Positions 33,897-42,532 of a stretch of 64,000 bases of DNA are shown here, piece by piece (the first letter of the stretch is position 1; every line of letters begins with the position of its first letter). The DNA lies in the NCBI RefSeq assembly GCF_019195395.1, contig NZ_CP078067.1:186001-250000 (forward strand). The letters are read 5' to 3'. The translations under genes were made by a program, and so were the position numbers. This DNA comes from Kaistella faecalis. Lineage in GTDB: Bacteria > Bacteroidota > Bacteroidia > Flavobacteriales > Weeksellaceae. Under the pieces are notes generated by a model. It searched no databases. It saw nothing but the letters and a program-made list of their open reading frames with translations, and was not told the origin of the DNA.

Positions 33897-35575
33897 TTAA
33901 TTTAAATCAAATTTGAAGATCTCATCTAAATCCTTTAAAAGAGGATTAATCTCAGCAAATTTATCGAAAATCTTCCGTTTGGTGATGATTTCTTTCTTCA
34001 GGCTGGTATCATTTTTATATTCGATGGTGATATTGAAATGATTTACCTTGTGCATGAAATGGTTGAAGAAGTCTGCCCTCACCTTTTCAAATTCTATTTT
34101 CGCAGATTCTGAAGGATAAGTGACCTCAACGATATCCTCACCTTTTTTCTGCAGTCTGAAGGAACTGATCGCGCTGTAAATGATGATGTCTTTGCGCTGA
34201 AGATCTTTGAGGAACTGCTCCCACTCCTTCTGCAAGTCGGTCTCTGTAAAGTGGTTGCTTGGGAGCGTTTCTTTTGCGGTGGTAACCGGTTTTTCCTCTT
34301 CCACTTCAGTTTTGTTCAAAACGGCGCTGATGCTGAATTTGGAGGATACCTTACGGGCTGCAATGGGCGCGGCGGTTTTTACGATTACGGGGGGAGCTTC
34401 CCTGGGAATTTCTTCTGAATCGGCCGGTTTGGGTTCTGATTTCGGGAGTTGGATGGTTGGAGCTGCTGTTTTAAGAAGCGGCGCTAATATCAGATACTTT
34501 TTTTTTTAACCTCAGTTCCTGCGGCTGTCAGAGACGAAAGCTGCATTAAAGCAATTTCTACCGTTAGCCTTGGATTCTTGGAGTTTTTGTAATTGATGTC
34601 GGCATGGTTACAGATTTCAATCGCATCAATGAGCTGCTGGGCATTCCACTTTTTGCTCTGTTCGGAGAATCTTGCTTTGGTTTTGTCGCCTACTTCAATC
34701 AGGTTTAACGTATGAGGATTCTGCGCCATCATCAAATCACGGAAATGGCTGCCCAATCCTGCAATGAAGATATGCGCGTCAAAACCTTTTTTCACAATTT
34801 CGTTGAAAGCGAATAGCACATCGGGAATCCTGTTTTCATGCGCCAGATCTACGATGTTGAGATACTGGTCGTAATCAAGAATATTGAGTACCTCGGCGGC
34901 TTTGGCGAGGGTAATGTTTTTCTGGGTAAATGTAGAAAGTCTGTCGAATATGGAAAGCGCGTCGCGCAGTGCGCCGTCGGCTTTCTGGGCAATCAGGTAA
35001 AGGGCATCGTCTTCATAAGTGATGTTTTCCTTTGCTGCGATGTTTTTCAGGTGACTCTGAATGTCTTCAATCGTAATTCTTTTGAAATCGTAAATCTGAC
35101 AACGGGACAGAATGGTAGGAATGATCTTGTGCTTCTCTGTCGTCGCAAGGATAAAGATCGCGTGTGCAGGCGGTTCTTCAAGTGTCTTCAGGAAAGCGTT
35201 GAACGCCGCTGAGGACAACATGTGCACCTCATCAATGATATAAATCTTGTACTTCCCTACCTGTGGGGCAAAACGCACCTGATCCGTCAGTTCGCGGATG
35301 TCTTCCACGGAGTTGTTGGAAGCGGCATCGAGTTCGAAGATATTGTAGGCAAAACCGTCTTCGGAAGTGGAACCGTCGCGTTCATTGATCTTACGGGCCA
35401 GGATTCTCGCACAGGTGGTTTTACCCACCCCTCTAGGACCACAAAACAAGAGCGCCTGGGCTAACTGGTTTTCTTCAATGGCGTGTTCGAGCGTATCTGT
35501 AATATGGGCCTGCCCCACGACAGTATCGAACTCCTGGGGGCGGTATTTTCTTGCAGAAACGACGAAATTTTCCAT
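33897..35575 (-). CDS. dnaX: DNA polymerase III subunit tau/gamma, apparent -1 frameshift at an A10 tract
   Basis: Clamp loader ATPase. The 0 frame (35575-34490) gives 361 residues: Walker A GPRGVGKTT, IIDEVHMLS, the sensor region ATTEKHKIIPTILSRCQ and the collar domain, ending TEVKKKSI at a TGA just after ten A residues (plus-strand T10 at 34498-34507). A -1 shift in this tract continues as KYLILAPLLKTAAP and runs open to 33897 through a Pro/Glu-rich linker and a tau-like C-terminal domain (EWEQFLKDLQRKDIIIYSAI onward), giving 559 residues in all. In the -1 frame a TAA lies immediately before the tract. So either gamma and tau are made by slippage, as in E. coli or Thermus, or the tract length is misread. 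Zinc-module cysteines are absent. Confidence 0.9.
34498..34507 (-). promoter_or_regulatory. Slippery A10 tract in dnaX
   Basis: In coding sense GTT-AAA-AAA-AAA-AGT-ATC-TGA. A -1 slip gives AAG-TAT-CTG and continues open. A purine-rich stretch with AGGA and GAGG lies just upstream, resembling the stimulatory Shine-Dalgarno-like element of E. coli dnaX. No strong stem-loop is evident downstream. Confidence 0.6.
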
Positions 35576-35579
35576 TGGT

Positions 35580-35587
35580 CAAAAATA
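35580..35587 (-). promoter_or_regulatory. -7 box of dnaX
   Basis: On the minus strand TATTTTTG fits TAnnTTTG and ends only 4 bp before the ATG, so the message would be leaderless or nearly so. Confidence 0.45.
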
Positions 35588-35933
35588 GGGAAATTATTGA
35601 GATGATAAAATTATTGGCAAAAATTATTGAGTGTAAATGCAGGAAGTTTTTGCAGGTGATCTTCAGTTATTTTATAATGCTGTTGGTTCTGACCCAGTTC
35701 GGGAACTCCAATCCGGGGGACATTAAGTACCCTTTCCTTTGACTGTCCTTTAACATTTCTTTGAACTGAGTTACTATTTCAGGGAGTGAAGTGGTTCTGT
35801 AAACTGAAGCGAATTTCCGGTGATGTTGTTGCGGAGTTGTTGCGGACTCGTTGCCAAAAAGGGTGTTTTTTGGGAAGCGGCGGCTAGGATTCCCGAAGGA
35901 GAGTGCGAGAAAGGTCGTTATTTTTTATCTTAA

Positions 35934-35959
35934 GTTCTTTTGCCTTGATGCAAAAGAAC
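35934..35959. repeat. Inverted repeat
   Basis: GTTCTTTTGC, six bases, GCAAAAGAAC: perfect 10-bp arms. Similar hairpins built on TTCTTTTG/CAAAAGAA are, from memory, widely dispersed in Bacteroidota genomes. Confidence 0.75.
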
Positions 35960-36016
35960 GAAAAAATCAAGACTGGATCTTTTTGCCTCATCTTTTATAT
36001 ATTTTTAATTGAATCG

Positions 36017-36040
36017 GCGATCCGCCTTAGGGCGGATTGC
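36017..36040. repeat. GC-rich inverted repeat
   Basis: GCGATCCGCC, loop TTAG, GGCGGATTGC: ten pairs as RNA with one G-U pair. No T tract follows, so it is not a typical terminator. Confidence 0.7.
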
Positions 36041-36184
36041 TAAAAAACTGCAATTTCTTCGAGAAAATTCCCTAAACTCGGGCGGAAAGTCAACAAGTTT
36101 TTGTGTACACAATTTTTTGCCGCCACTCAGACAATGGGGATTTTTAGGTATTGCCAATTGAAGATTTGGTTGCGAAGAAATTCC

Positions 36185-36488
36185 ATTTTTCTTAACGCAA
36201 AAATCTCCTAGGTCGTTTCAGCAATATTTAGAAGCGTTGCACTGCGAGGACGCAAAAGTATAGGGTTGGGAAATCAGCGAAATCAGCGAAATCAGTGAAT
36301 CAGCGAGGGCTTAAAGGTAGTTTTTCTTAAACGCAAAAATCTCCCAGGTCGTTATTCAACTCATTAAATCCTATCATCAGCGTTATCAGGAAAATTAGCG
36401 AGAGTTTAATATACTTACTTTTTGCTTCATTTTTTTCTTCGTTTGAACCCTGCCTTTGAGAATCTCCTAACGCAAAAATCTCCGAGGT
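36185..36488 (+). repeat. Three dispersed copies of an AACGCAAAAATCTCC-type motif
   Basis: Copies at about 36185-36217, 36321-36353 and 36465-36488 share AACGCAAAAATCTCC.AGGT; the first two also share a preceding TTTTTCTTAA and following CGTT. Copy starts are about 136 bp apart for the first pair. A 9-nt tandem repeat AAATCAGCG (36271-36297, three units, third with one change) lies between the first two. Confidence 0.75.
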
Positions 36489-36678
36489 AGGAAAAGCTGG
36501 TGCTAAAATGTAAAGAATGCCGCTTTTTTCCAAAAATTTCCATTAAGGGAAAGAAAAGGGCAGTTTTGTCCATTTACGGGAAAACTGCTGTTCTCAGGCA
36601 ATATGAGGTAAACGCACAGTATGACAGGGATTTTCAAAGGAAACAGCAGCCTGAGGAAAGAAATGAATGACAAGTTTC

Positions 36679-36755
36679 TATATCCTTTGTATATCCTTTG
36701 TCTAACCGTTGTATATCCATTCTATATCCGTTGTATATACACTGTCCGTATACTG
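36679..36755 (+). repeat. Tandem repeat with an 11-nt period, seven units
   Basis: Starting at 36679 seven consecutive 11-nt units can be read: TATATCCTTTG twice, TCTAACCGTTG, TATATCCATTC, TATATCCGTTG, TATATACACTG, TCCGTATACTG. The period is exact while the units diverge to the right. Confidence 0.85.
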
Positions 36756-36846
36756 TTCGATGTTGGGAGTCTGAGAGGCATATTACAAAACGGCTGAAAT
36801 TGACAAACACTAAGACCAGAAATAATTTAGAATGAGTAAAATCTGG

Positions 36847-36875
36847 TTGTCGACGGGAGAAGTTTTGTATATTTG
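36847..36875 (+). promoter_or_regulatory. Promoter of the CrtA-like cassette
   Basis: TTG (36847-36849), 18 bp, then TATATTTG (36868-36875): an exact -33/-7 arrangement, 38 bp before the ATG. It lies at the left edge of the AT-rich module, possibly in host sequence. Confidence 0.65.
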
Positions 36876-36913
36876 AGAGTTGTGTGTAATTTATCAAGAA
36901 CGCTCGTCATAAA

Positions 36914-37645
36914 ATGAATGAAGTCGAAAATCAAAATCTATTTACTTATCACTTAATTAAATTATCATTTTTTTCAGCATTAAAAAATGTTCTTTCCCCA
37001 ATTACCAAAACTAAAATTAAAGGCCTAATTCACGAAGAAACGATGTCTGCAATGGAATTGGGTTCTTCTATTTATTCACCAACTAGATTATTTTCAAGGA
37101 CAATAGTTGTTTTTGCTCAATGGGAAGATGAAAATCAATTTTCAGAATTTCTACAATCAAATTCTTTGGGCAAACAACTTTCAAAAAGCTGGTATTTAAA
37201 ACTAAAATTTATCAGACAATGGGGAGCTATTTCACATTTTAATATTCCGAAAACTCACATAGAAATTGACAATGAAAATCAATCCGTAGTTGCTGTCACT
37301 TTAGCAAGAATGAAATACACAGAAATTCCAAGATTTTTACGTTGGGGAAGACCTGTAGAAAAATTAGTACGTGATCATTCTGGTACTACTCTATCTTTGG
37401 CTTCAATTCGTTATCCAAATCTTATTTCTACATTTACTATTTGGAAATCACAAAAGGAAATGTCTGAAATGGTTCATGGTCATTCAAAAATGGAAAATCC
37501 AAAACGTCATTCAAATGCAATGAAAGAAAGAACTCGAAAAGATTTTCATTTTGAATTTACAACTCTTCGATTTCTTCCCATTTCGGAACACGGAATATGG
37601 AACGGAAAGAAAAACTATCTAAATAACGAAAAAACCAAACTATGA
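36914..37645 (+). CDS. Spheroidene monooxygenase (CrtA)-like protein
   Basis: A 243-residue protein matching the CrtA-like family of alpha-beta barrel, haem-associated monooxygenases: an N-terminal LIKLSFFSALKNVL-type segment, central VAVTLARMKYTEIPRFLRWGRPVEKLVRDHSG, LASIRYPNLISTFTIWKS, and C-terminal TRKDFHFEFTTLRFLPISEHGIWNGK. CrtA oxidises acyclic carotenoids, but no other carotenoid gene is in this window and homologues in non-phototrophs are of unknown activity. Codon use is strongly AT-biased compared with both flanks, suggesting transfer. Its last codons overlap the next gene by 4 bp. Confidence 0.72.
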   Translation: MNEVENQNLFTYHLIKLSFFSALKNVLSPITKTKIKGLIHEETMSAMELGSSIYSPTRLFSRTIVVFAQWEDENQFSEFLQSNSLGKQLSKSWYLKLKFIRQWGAISHFNIPKTHIEIDNENQSVVAVTLARMKYTEIPRFLRWGRPVEKLVRDHSGTTLSLASIRYPNLISTFTIWKSQKEMSEMVHGHSKMENPKRHSNAMKERTRKDFHFEFTTLRFLPISEHGIWNGKKNYLNNEKTKL

Positions 37646-38532
37646 ATTTAGCTTATACAATGCAGAAATTCCAAGATTGGTTTACACAGCAATGGGTAAT
37701 CTTTACTGGTCGAAATTTTAGTCCAAATGAAGACAATTGGCTAATCGGTCCATTCGGAGAAGTTAATGGAATTGGAGAAGAATTTATCAATCAATTAGCT
37801 GAAAAAGAAAATTTATCAGTAGAAAGAAATTCAATATCTAAAGGACTTTTAACATCTATTAATCAACTGAATTTAAGTAAAAATGAAATAAATAGTTTAT
37901 CGAAAAAAGTAATCGAATTTTACGAGAAAACTTCAAATTATGAACTTGTGTTTGATGTAAAATGGAATCCGTTTTTCAAACCGTTTGGTTTCGTTGTTAA
38001 TCGACTTTTCAGCAAAAGAATTAATCAACTTAACATTCCTTTGCAAAACAATAATCAAGAAAAATTGAATAGTGAAATCATTCAATTATTTGACAAAAAT
38101 ACAAACGAATTAAAATATACCATTTGGTTAAGAAAAGTTGAAAATACTGGACAAGTTATTTATTCTGGTATTTATGGAACTTGCAAATTGCCTTCAAATC
38201 AAACTTTTATAAAAGCCATTTTTCCTTTACCAAAAGGAAATGCAACTGTGATTATGAAACCAAGTGTTGGGAAAAATAGAGAATTAATTTTAGATTCTTC
38301 AGGCAAAAATTTTGGAGATGCAGGATTTTACTTTTTGCTTAACGACTCTAAAAATAATTATTGGGCAAAATTTGTACGTTCATTTACAGACCAATTATCA
38401 ATTCGAGAAAAAGATGATTATCTTATCGCAACTCAAACGCTAAAACTCTGGAATCTAAAAGTTTCAGAATTTAATTATAAAATAAACTACACACAACAGC
38501 AGTTACATGCAATCTTACAAAAACATGTTTAA
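37642..38532 (+). CDS. Unknown protein in AT-rich cassette
   Basis: A 296-residue protein, no signal peptide or membrane segment, family not recognised. The N-terminus (FQDWFTQQWVIFTGRNFSPNEDNWLIGPFGEVNGIGEEFI) reads like a soluble enzyme start; the C-terminal half is beta-rich (TGQVIYSGIYGTCKLP, FIKAIFPLPKGNATVIMKP). AT-rich like its neighbours, ATGA overlap with the CrtA-like gene upstream and an 8-bp overlap with the lipoprotein gene downstream, so the three are surely one transcription unit and likely work together. Confidence 0.75.
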   Translation: MNLAYTMQKFQDWFTQQWVIFTGRNFSPNEDNWLIGPFGEVNGIGEEFINQLAEKENLSVERNSISKGLLTSINQLNLSKNEINSLSKKVIEFYEKTSNYELVFDVKWNPFFKPFGFVVNRLFSKRINQLNIPLQNNNQEKLNSEIIQLFDKNTNELKYTIWLRKVENTGQVIYSGIYGTCKLPSNQTFIKAIFPLPKGNATVIMKPSVGKNRELILDSSGKNFGDAGFYFLLNDSKNNYWAKFVRSFTDQLSIREKDDYLIATQTLKLWNLKVSEFNYKINYTQQQLHAILQKHV

Positions 38533-38989
38533 TCGAAAATTTTTGATTTTTTTAATATTAATCTTGAATAGTTGCTCCAAAATTATTCCTGCTAAATTCT
38601 GGACAGAATTTGACAAAGACAAAATAAAATATAATTTTTCTGATCATGGTCCTTTCGGAGGAACAACTATTATAAATTGGGAATCTGAAAATTATAAATT
38701 AGACAAAAATTCAATAATTTCGTTTGCGGAGAAAAATGGTTGGAAATTAGCCGACAGTATGAATGTTAAAAATGGTGAGTTAAACACCTCAAAAAGAAAC
38801 TACTCCGTAGAATTAATAGGGAAAAATAATAAATTTGAGACTGACTTTAAAAATTCTACTGTGTATCTTTTTGAAACCGGAATGATTGCTGTTAAGCCAG
38901 GGAATTCAACTGAAACACAAATTAATGGCTTTTTAATTCTGAACAACCGTAAAACGAAAATGAAATTATTTCACAAATGGGGTGAATAA
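38525..38989 (+). CDS. Putative lipoprotein in AT-rich cassette
   Basis: A 154-residue protein with a lipoprotein signal (LNSC, Cys at about 16). No family recognised. The start at 38525 is chosen because the signal peptide begins there; the open frame continues six codons upstream inside the previous gene. Same AT-rich composition as the two genes before it; it closes the cassette. Confidence 0.7.
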   Translation: MFNRKFLIFLILILNSCSKIIPAKFWTEFDKDKIKYNFSDHGPFGGTTIINWESENYKLDKNSIISFAEKNGWKLADSMNVKNGELNTSKRNYSVELIGKNNKFETDFKNSTVYLFETGMIAVKPGNSTETQINGFLILNNRKTKMKLFHKWGE

Positions 38990-39110
38990 AAAGACTGCCT
39001 GTAACAAAGTATTTCTATTAGCGGGGCTGAAGTTTACATCATAAAGATTTTCGCTAATTGTCCTTTTCGTTATATTTACAAAGATTAGTAATATACAGCC
39101 GTTAGTTCGT
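38990..39110. repeat. Structured intergenic segment at the right edge of the AT-rich cassette
   Basis: About 120 bp with imperfect inverted repeats: ATTAGCG (near 39018) pairs with CGCTAAT (near 39052), GGGCTG near 39025 with CAGCC near 39097, and CTGTAACA near the left end has partial complement to the right end, which closes with CCGTTAG. From memory, related segments of this kind flank small mobile-looking gene cassettes in flavobacterial genomes; this needs a repeat search. Confidence 0.4.
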
Positions 39111-39133
39111 AATGATAACAAATACCGTTTTAA

Positions 39134-40021
39134 ATGAAAACACTACAACTCTTATTTATTTTCATTTTTTCTGTTTGCTTTTCGCAGGAGAATACTCTTT
39201 ATGAAAGACTTTCTGCTTTAAAAAATAACGGGAAGATTTGGTATAATATTGATGGTTACAGTGTAACGAGCGAAACTTTTAATACTGCATTTGATGAAAA
39301 AGGTCTGAAAAAGATTTTCAGGAAACACCAGATCCAGGAATCAGATGCTAAGCTAAAAAACAACCGGATCAGGTATAATAATCTTTCTGTAACAAAGCAG
39401 CAAAAAATTACGGACAACAATTTTCAAACGGACACTTATTATTTTGTCGAAACTCCGGATAAGAAAACGAATGTTGTTTGGTTTATCAAAAACGGCACAC
39501 CGGATAAGGAAACCGAAGAGCAATTAGTTAACGCCATTATCGACAATAAAATTCCGGATCAAAACTTTGTTTCTATGGAAATTGGTTCGATTGATTTTGC
39601 AGGAAGGAGTGTTGAACTGGGAAACAGGTGTTACTGGACTTTTTTGAATACCGTTCAATGTCCGTATTCAGGAGAAATGAACTGGAGTATTCACAGGACG
39701 CTGCAGGATGCAAAAGAATCAGTTGAAAATCAACTTAACGTCACGAAATCAAGAAAGGGAGGAAAGGTTACCTCTGAAGAACTTGTAGATCTCCAATTTG
39801 AGGGCGTTCCCACAAAAGCGAAGAAAGTGGTTTATGATTTCACAGGGCTGACCTCTGCATTAGCCGGAATGTCGGGTGGAAAATCGCTGACCATTTATTA
39901 TATCGCAGAAAACATCAGAAATAAAAACGTGAGCTGTGTGATGAGTTTCTGGAATAATGATCAGATTAATTCCGAAACTAAGCTTCCGGCGCTTTTAGAA
40001 AAGTTTGTCAGTGTCAATTGA
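39134..40021 (+). CDS. Secreted protein of unknown function
   Basis: A 295-residue protein with a clear signal peptide (cut near VCFSQ). It has no family I recognise. A Cys pair (GNRCYWTFLNTVQCPY) may form a disulfide and a C-terminal LTIYYIAENIRNKNVSCVMSFWNND stretch forms predicted beta-strands. GC content returns to that of the chromosome, so it is likely outside the AT-rich cassette. It stands alone. Confidence 0.7.
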   Translation: MKTLQLLFIFIFSVCFSQENTLYERLSALKNNGKIWYNIDGYSVTSETFNTAFDEKGLKKIFRKHQIQESDAKLKNNRIRYNNLSVTKQQKITDNNFQTDTYYFVETPDKKTNVVWFIKNGTPDKETEEQLVNAIIDNKIPDQNFVSMEIGSIDFAGRSVELGNRCYWTFLNTVQCPYSGEMNWSIHRTLQDAKESVENQLNVTKSRKGGKVTSEELVDLQFEGVPTKAKKVVYDFTGLTSALAGMSGGKSLTIYYIAENIRNKNVSCVMSFWNNDQINSETKLPALLEKFVSVN

Positions 40022-40182
40022 TTGCACCACTAACCTATCCCCTAAATGATGAATTGGAATTTTACAAAAACAATTACAGACGGAGAACCGTTTTGCAAAT
40101 CTATGTGATTGTTCTGCTTTTTAAAATTCCCAAGTCAAATTCATAACTGCCTATCCTCCAGCCTCAATTTAAAACAAACAGA

Positions 40183-40689
40183 ATGTTAAACAGAGATTTC
40201 TTTAGAATTTTAATTAAGATTATCGGTCTATACTTTTTTATCCAGATTATCTTCGGAGTCATTCCGTCTCAGATCTCAGTTTTAGGATTTGACTCTGATT
40301 TGAGTCAGAAAATCGGCACTTTAATTTACATTCTCATTATTGTCTTATTCAGTATTGCAATTCTGTACTTTCTTATACGTTTCCCCGACCGGATTATTGA
40401 CCTGTTTAAACTTGACAAAGGTTTCGAAAACAACAGAATTCCAGTAAACAATTTCAATTCCAAAAACATTGTAACCCTTGCACTGGTGATCATTGGCGGA
40501 TTTTTGATTCTCGAAAATCTTACCTCCGTAATCTCCTACCTGTACTACGATCTTAAACGTGATTTTAACCCGCTGTTTCCCAGAGATCCGAATAATACAC
40601 TAAACTTAGTACTCGCAGCTTTTAATCTCATTTTGGGATGCTTATTAATCGTATTCAGGAAAAGTATTTCCGTGTATCTGGATAAGTAA
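40183..40689 (+). CDS. Small membrane protein, four predicted helices
   Basis: A 168-residue hydrophobic protein with transmembrane segments at about 9-30, 45-67, 100-122 and 140-160. No family recognised. The loops contain charged residues (FPDRIIDLFKLDKG, YDLKRDFNPLFPRD). It is preceded by 160 bp and followed by about 390 bp without genes. Confidence 0.65.
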   Translation: MLNRDFFRILIKIIGLYFFIQIIFGVIPSQISVLGFDSDLSQKIGTLIYILIIVLFSIAILYFLIRFPDRIIDLFKLDKGFENNRIPVNNFNSKNIVTLALVIIGGFLILENLTSVISYLYYDLKRDFNPLFPRDPNNTLNLVLAAFNLILGCLLIVFRKSISVYLDK

Positions 40690-41076
40690 AGTATGGGTGA
40701 CATGGGGACTATCCGGGGATTTGAATTCTATAAATAAAGATTTCATACCTGCTTATTTTTTAATGTAGAGAAATTACTATCTACTTGCTTCCCCTTTGCT
40801 GATAATGAATCTTTTAAAAAATGCAGCGTACAAAATAATTCAAAAACAATTAGTAAATTTGAATTGATTATCAGGATATTGAAATTATAAAAGTTTCATT
40901 ACCTGACCAGTTGACAACACGACCGACGCAGTAAGAGAAGTAATCTAATGGCTGTTAACCTGGAGAATCTGGAGTGCATTATTCGCAATATCCGGTATGC
41001 AAGACTTTGCATGGGATTCATCAGCAAGCAGTCTGTCTCCTATTTTCATATTCATTAATAACTAGCACAACAAACA
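40690..41076. other. Gene-free interval with one candidate promoter
   Basis: About 390 bp without a gene. TAAATTTG at 40854-40861 is an exact -7 box on the plus strand, without a well-placed TTG, and would give a leader of about 210 bases for the serine hydrolase gene. Nothing else recognised. Confidence 0.5.
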
Positions 41077-42474
41077 ATGAAAAATATTATTCGATCATTA
41101 CTGGTGCTTACAGGTGTGTTTTGCGGTGCATTTATGTTAACCGCGCAAGACCGTGCTACGCAGTTCGACAATATTTTCACCCAGCTGCACCGGGACAATA
41201 AATTCTCCGGCAACGTGCTGATCGCCGAAAACGGTAAACCCATTTTTCAAAAAAGCTACGGGTTTGCTTTCAGAGAAAAAAATGAGCTGCTCAATTCCGA
41301 ATCTATTTTTGAAATCTGTTCTATTGGTAAACAGTTTACTGCGATGCTCATCATGATGCTTGAAAAACAGGGGAAGCTGAGTTATAGTGACAGTCTGCGA
41401 AAGTTTCTTCCGGATCTCCCATATCATAACATCACGATCCGCCACATGCTTAACCATACCTCCGGCCTACCGGATTATGTTGATCTTGCAGAAAAACATT
41501 GGGACAGCACTAAAATTTTGATGAATGAGGATGCAATTGCACTGTTGGCCGAGAAGAAACCCCAAGTTGAGTTTTCACCCGGCACACAATGGCAATATTC
41601 CAATACAGGATATTTGCTGCTGTGTAAAATAATTGAAAAGGTGAGCGGTCAGAATTTTATAACCCAGGTGAAAGAAAAAATCTTTCTGCCACTTGAAATG
41701 AGCCACACAGAGGTTTACAGGAAACGGTATGAAAAGAGAACAATCCCAAACTATGCGTATGGCTATGTAAAAGACGAAAAAACAGATACGTACATCATGG
41801 CGGATAGTTCGCAGGTTGATAAAGCGTTTGTTTATTTTATGGACGGTATTTATGGCGATGGGGTTACCAGCAGCACCGCTCCCGACATGCTGAAGTGGGA
41901 GCAGGCGCTGTACACCGAAAAACTTGTTTCGAGGGAGATGATCGAAGAAGCCTTTTCGCCTGCTGAACTCAACGATGGCACTACTTTCGGATACGGTTTT
42001 GGCTGGATGATAAAAAACACGAAAGAATTTGGAAAAATCCTGATGCATTCGGGCGGATGGCCCGGTTACAAAATGTGGATAGAGCGACATCCTGATACCA
42101 ATAAAACCATCATCATTTTCGCAAATGCAGGTGATGCTTTCGAAAAATTAGGAAGTGTACGTTATCTGCTTTACAATATGGAAGAACCTCCCCAGAAGGA
42201 AATACAGCTGACCCGCACCCAGAAGAAGTCTCTTACCGGAAGTTATCAGTTTGGTACGCAAATGATTCATGTATCGCTGACGAAAAACAAATTATACATA
42301 CAAAGCACCCGGCAGGCTAAAAAAATAAACTTATCTGCAAATGTGGATGGCAGCTTTTTCACGAAATTTAAAGGAGAAAAAATCTGGTTTCAAAAGAATA
42401 ATAAAAATGAGACCACCCATTTGCTCATCGACAGTAATACTTATCCTGACAGGTTATTTAAAAAAAAGGAATAA
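41077..42474 (+). CDS. Serine hydrolase of the beta-lactamase class C / D-Ala-D-Ala carboxypeptidase fold
   Basis: A 465-residue exported protein (signal peptide cut near LTAQ). Catalytic SxxK is SIGK near residue 83, the YxN motif is YSN in QWQYSNTGYLLL and the third motif is HSGGWPGY. The last about 110 residues form a separate lipocalin-like beta domain (LTGSYQFGTQMIHVSLTKNKLYIQ). Such proteins are usually esterases or peptidases rather than antibiotic-resistance enzymes, so a resistance role is not supported. Confidence 0.87.
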   Translation: MKNIIRSLLVLTGVFCGAFMLTAQDRATQFDNIFTQLHRDNKFSGNVLIAENGKPIFQKSYGFAFREKNELLNSESIFEICSIGKQFTAMLIMMLEKQGKLSYSDSLRKFLPDLPYHNITIRHMLNHTSGLPDYVDLAEKHWDSTKILMNEDAIALLAEKKPQVEFSPGTQWQYSNTGYLLLCKIIEKVSGQNFITQVKEKIFLPLEMSHTEVYRKRYEKRTIPNYAYGYVKDEKTDTYIMADSSQVDKAFVYFMDGIYGDGVTSSTAPDMLKWEQALYTEKLVSREMIEEAFSPAELNDGTTFGYGFGWMIKNTKEFGKILMHSGGWPGYKMWIERHPDTNKTIIIFANAGDAFEKLGSVRYLLYNMEEPPQKEIQLTRTQKKSLTGSYQFGTQMIHVSLTKNKLYIQSTRQAKKINLSANVDGSFFTKFKGEKIWFQKNNKNETTHLLIDSNTYPDRLFKKKE

Positions 42475-42532
42475 CCCTGCACATCGTGAATCAGGATACT
42501 AAACATCACATCAACCATCCCAATAAAATGAA

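Larger units (their letters stand above)
35588..36846. other. Gene-free intergenic region with several repeats
   Basis: About 1.26 kb without a convincing gene. Open frames here are short, lack family features and lie across repeats. It holds a 10-bp inverted repeat (35934-35959), a second hairpin (36017-36040), three copies of a 20-30-nt motif (about 36185-36217, 36321-36353, 36465-36488), a 9-nt tandem repeat (36271-36297) and an array with an 11-nt period (36679-36755). Base composition is closer to the left neighbours than to the AT-rich cassette on the right. It may be a decayed or rearranged segment. Confidence 0.7.

Noticed and set aside
33897-34319. Separate 140-codon gene after dnaX
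   Set aside because: Its only start would be a TTG, and the frame continues upstream without a stop to the A10 tract, so it is the 3' part of dnaX.
36327-36533. 68-codon frame in the gene-free region
   Set aside because: It crosses two copies of the dispersed repeat and has no recognisable features.
36271-36755. CRISPR array
   Set aside because: The repeats here are either tandem without spacers or only three scattered copies, with no cas gene nearby.
36634-36897. 87-codon frame on the minus strand across the 11-nt repeat array
   Set aside because: Its coding pattern is explained by the tandem repeat and it lacks any domain or plausible start context.
35576-36913. tRNA or other structured RNA gene in the large gap
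   Set aside because: No acceptor/TpsiC-arm pattern was seen and the hairpins present do not form a cloverleaf.
41077-42474. Beta-lactamase resistance gene
   Set aside because: The fold motifs fit general serine hydrolases with a C-terminal beta domain; nothing indicates antibiotic hydrolysis.
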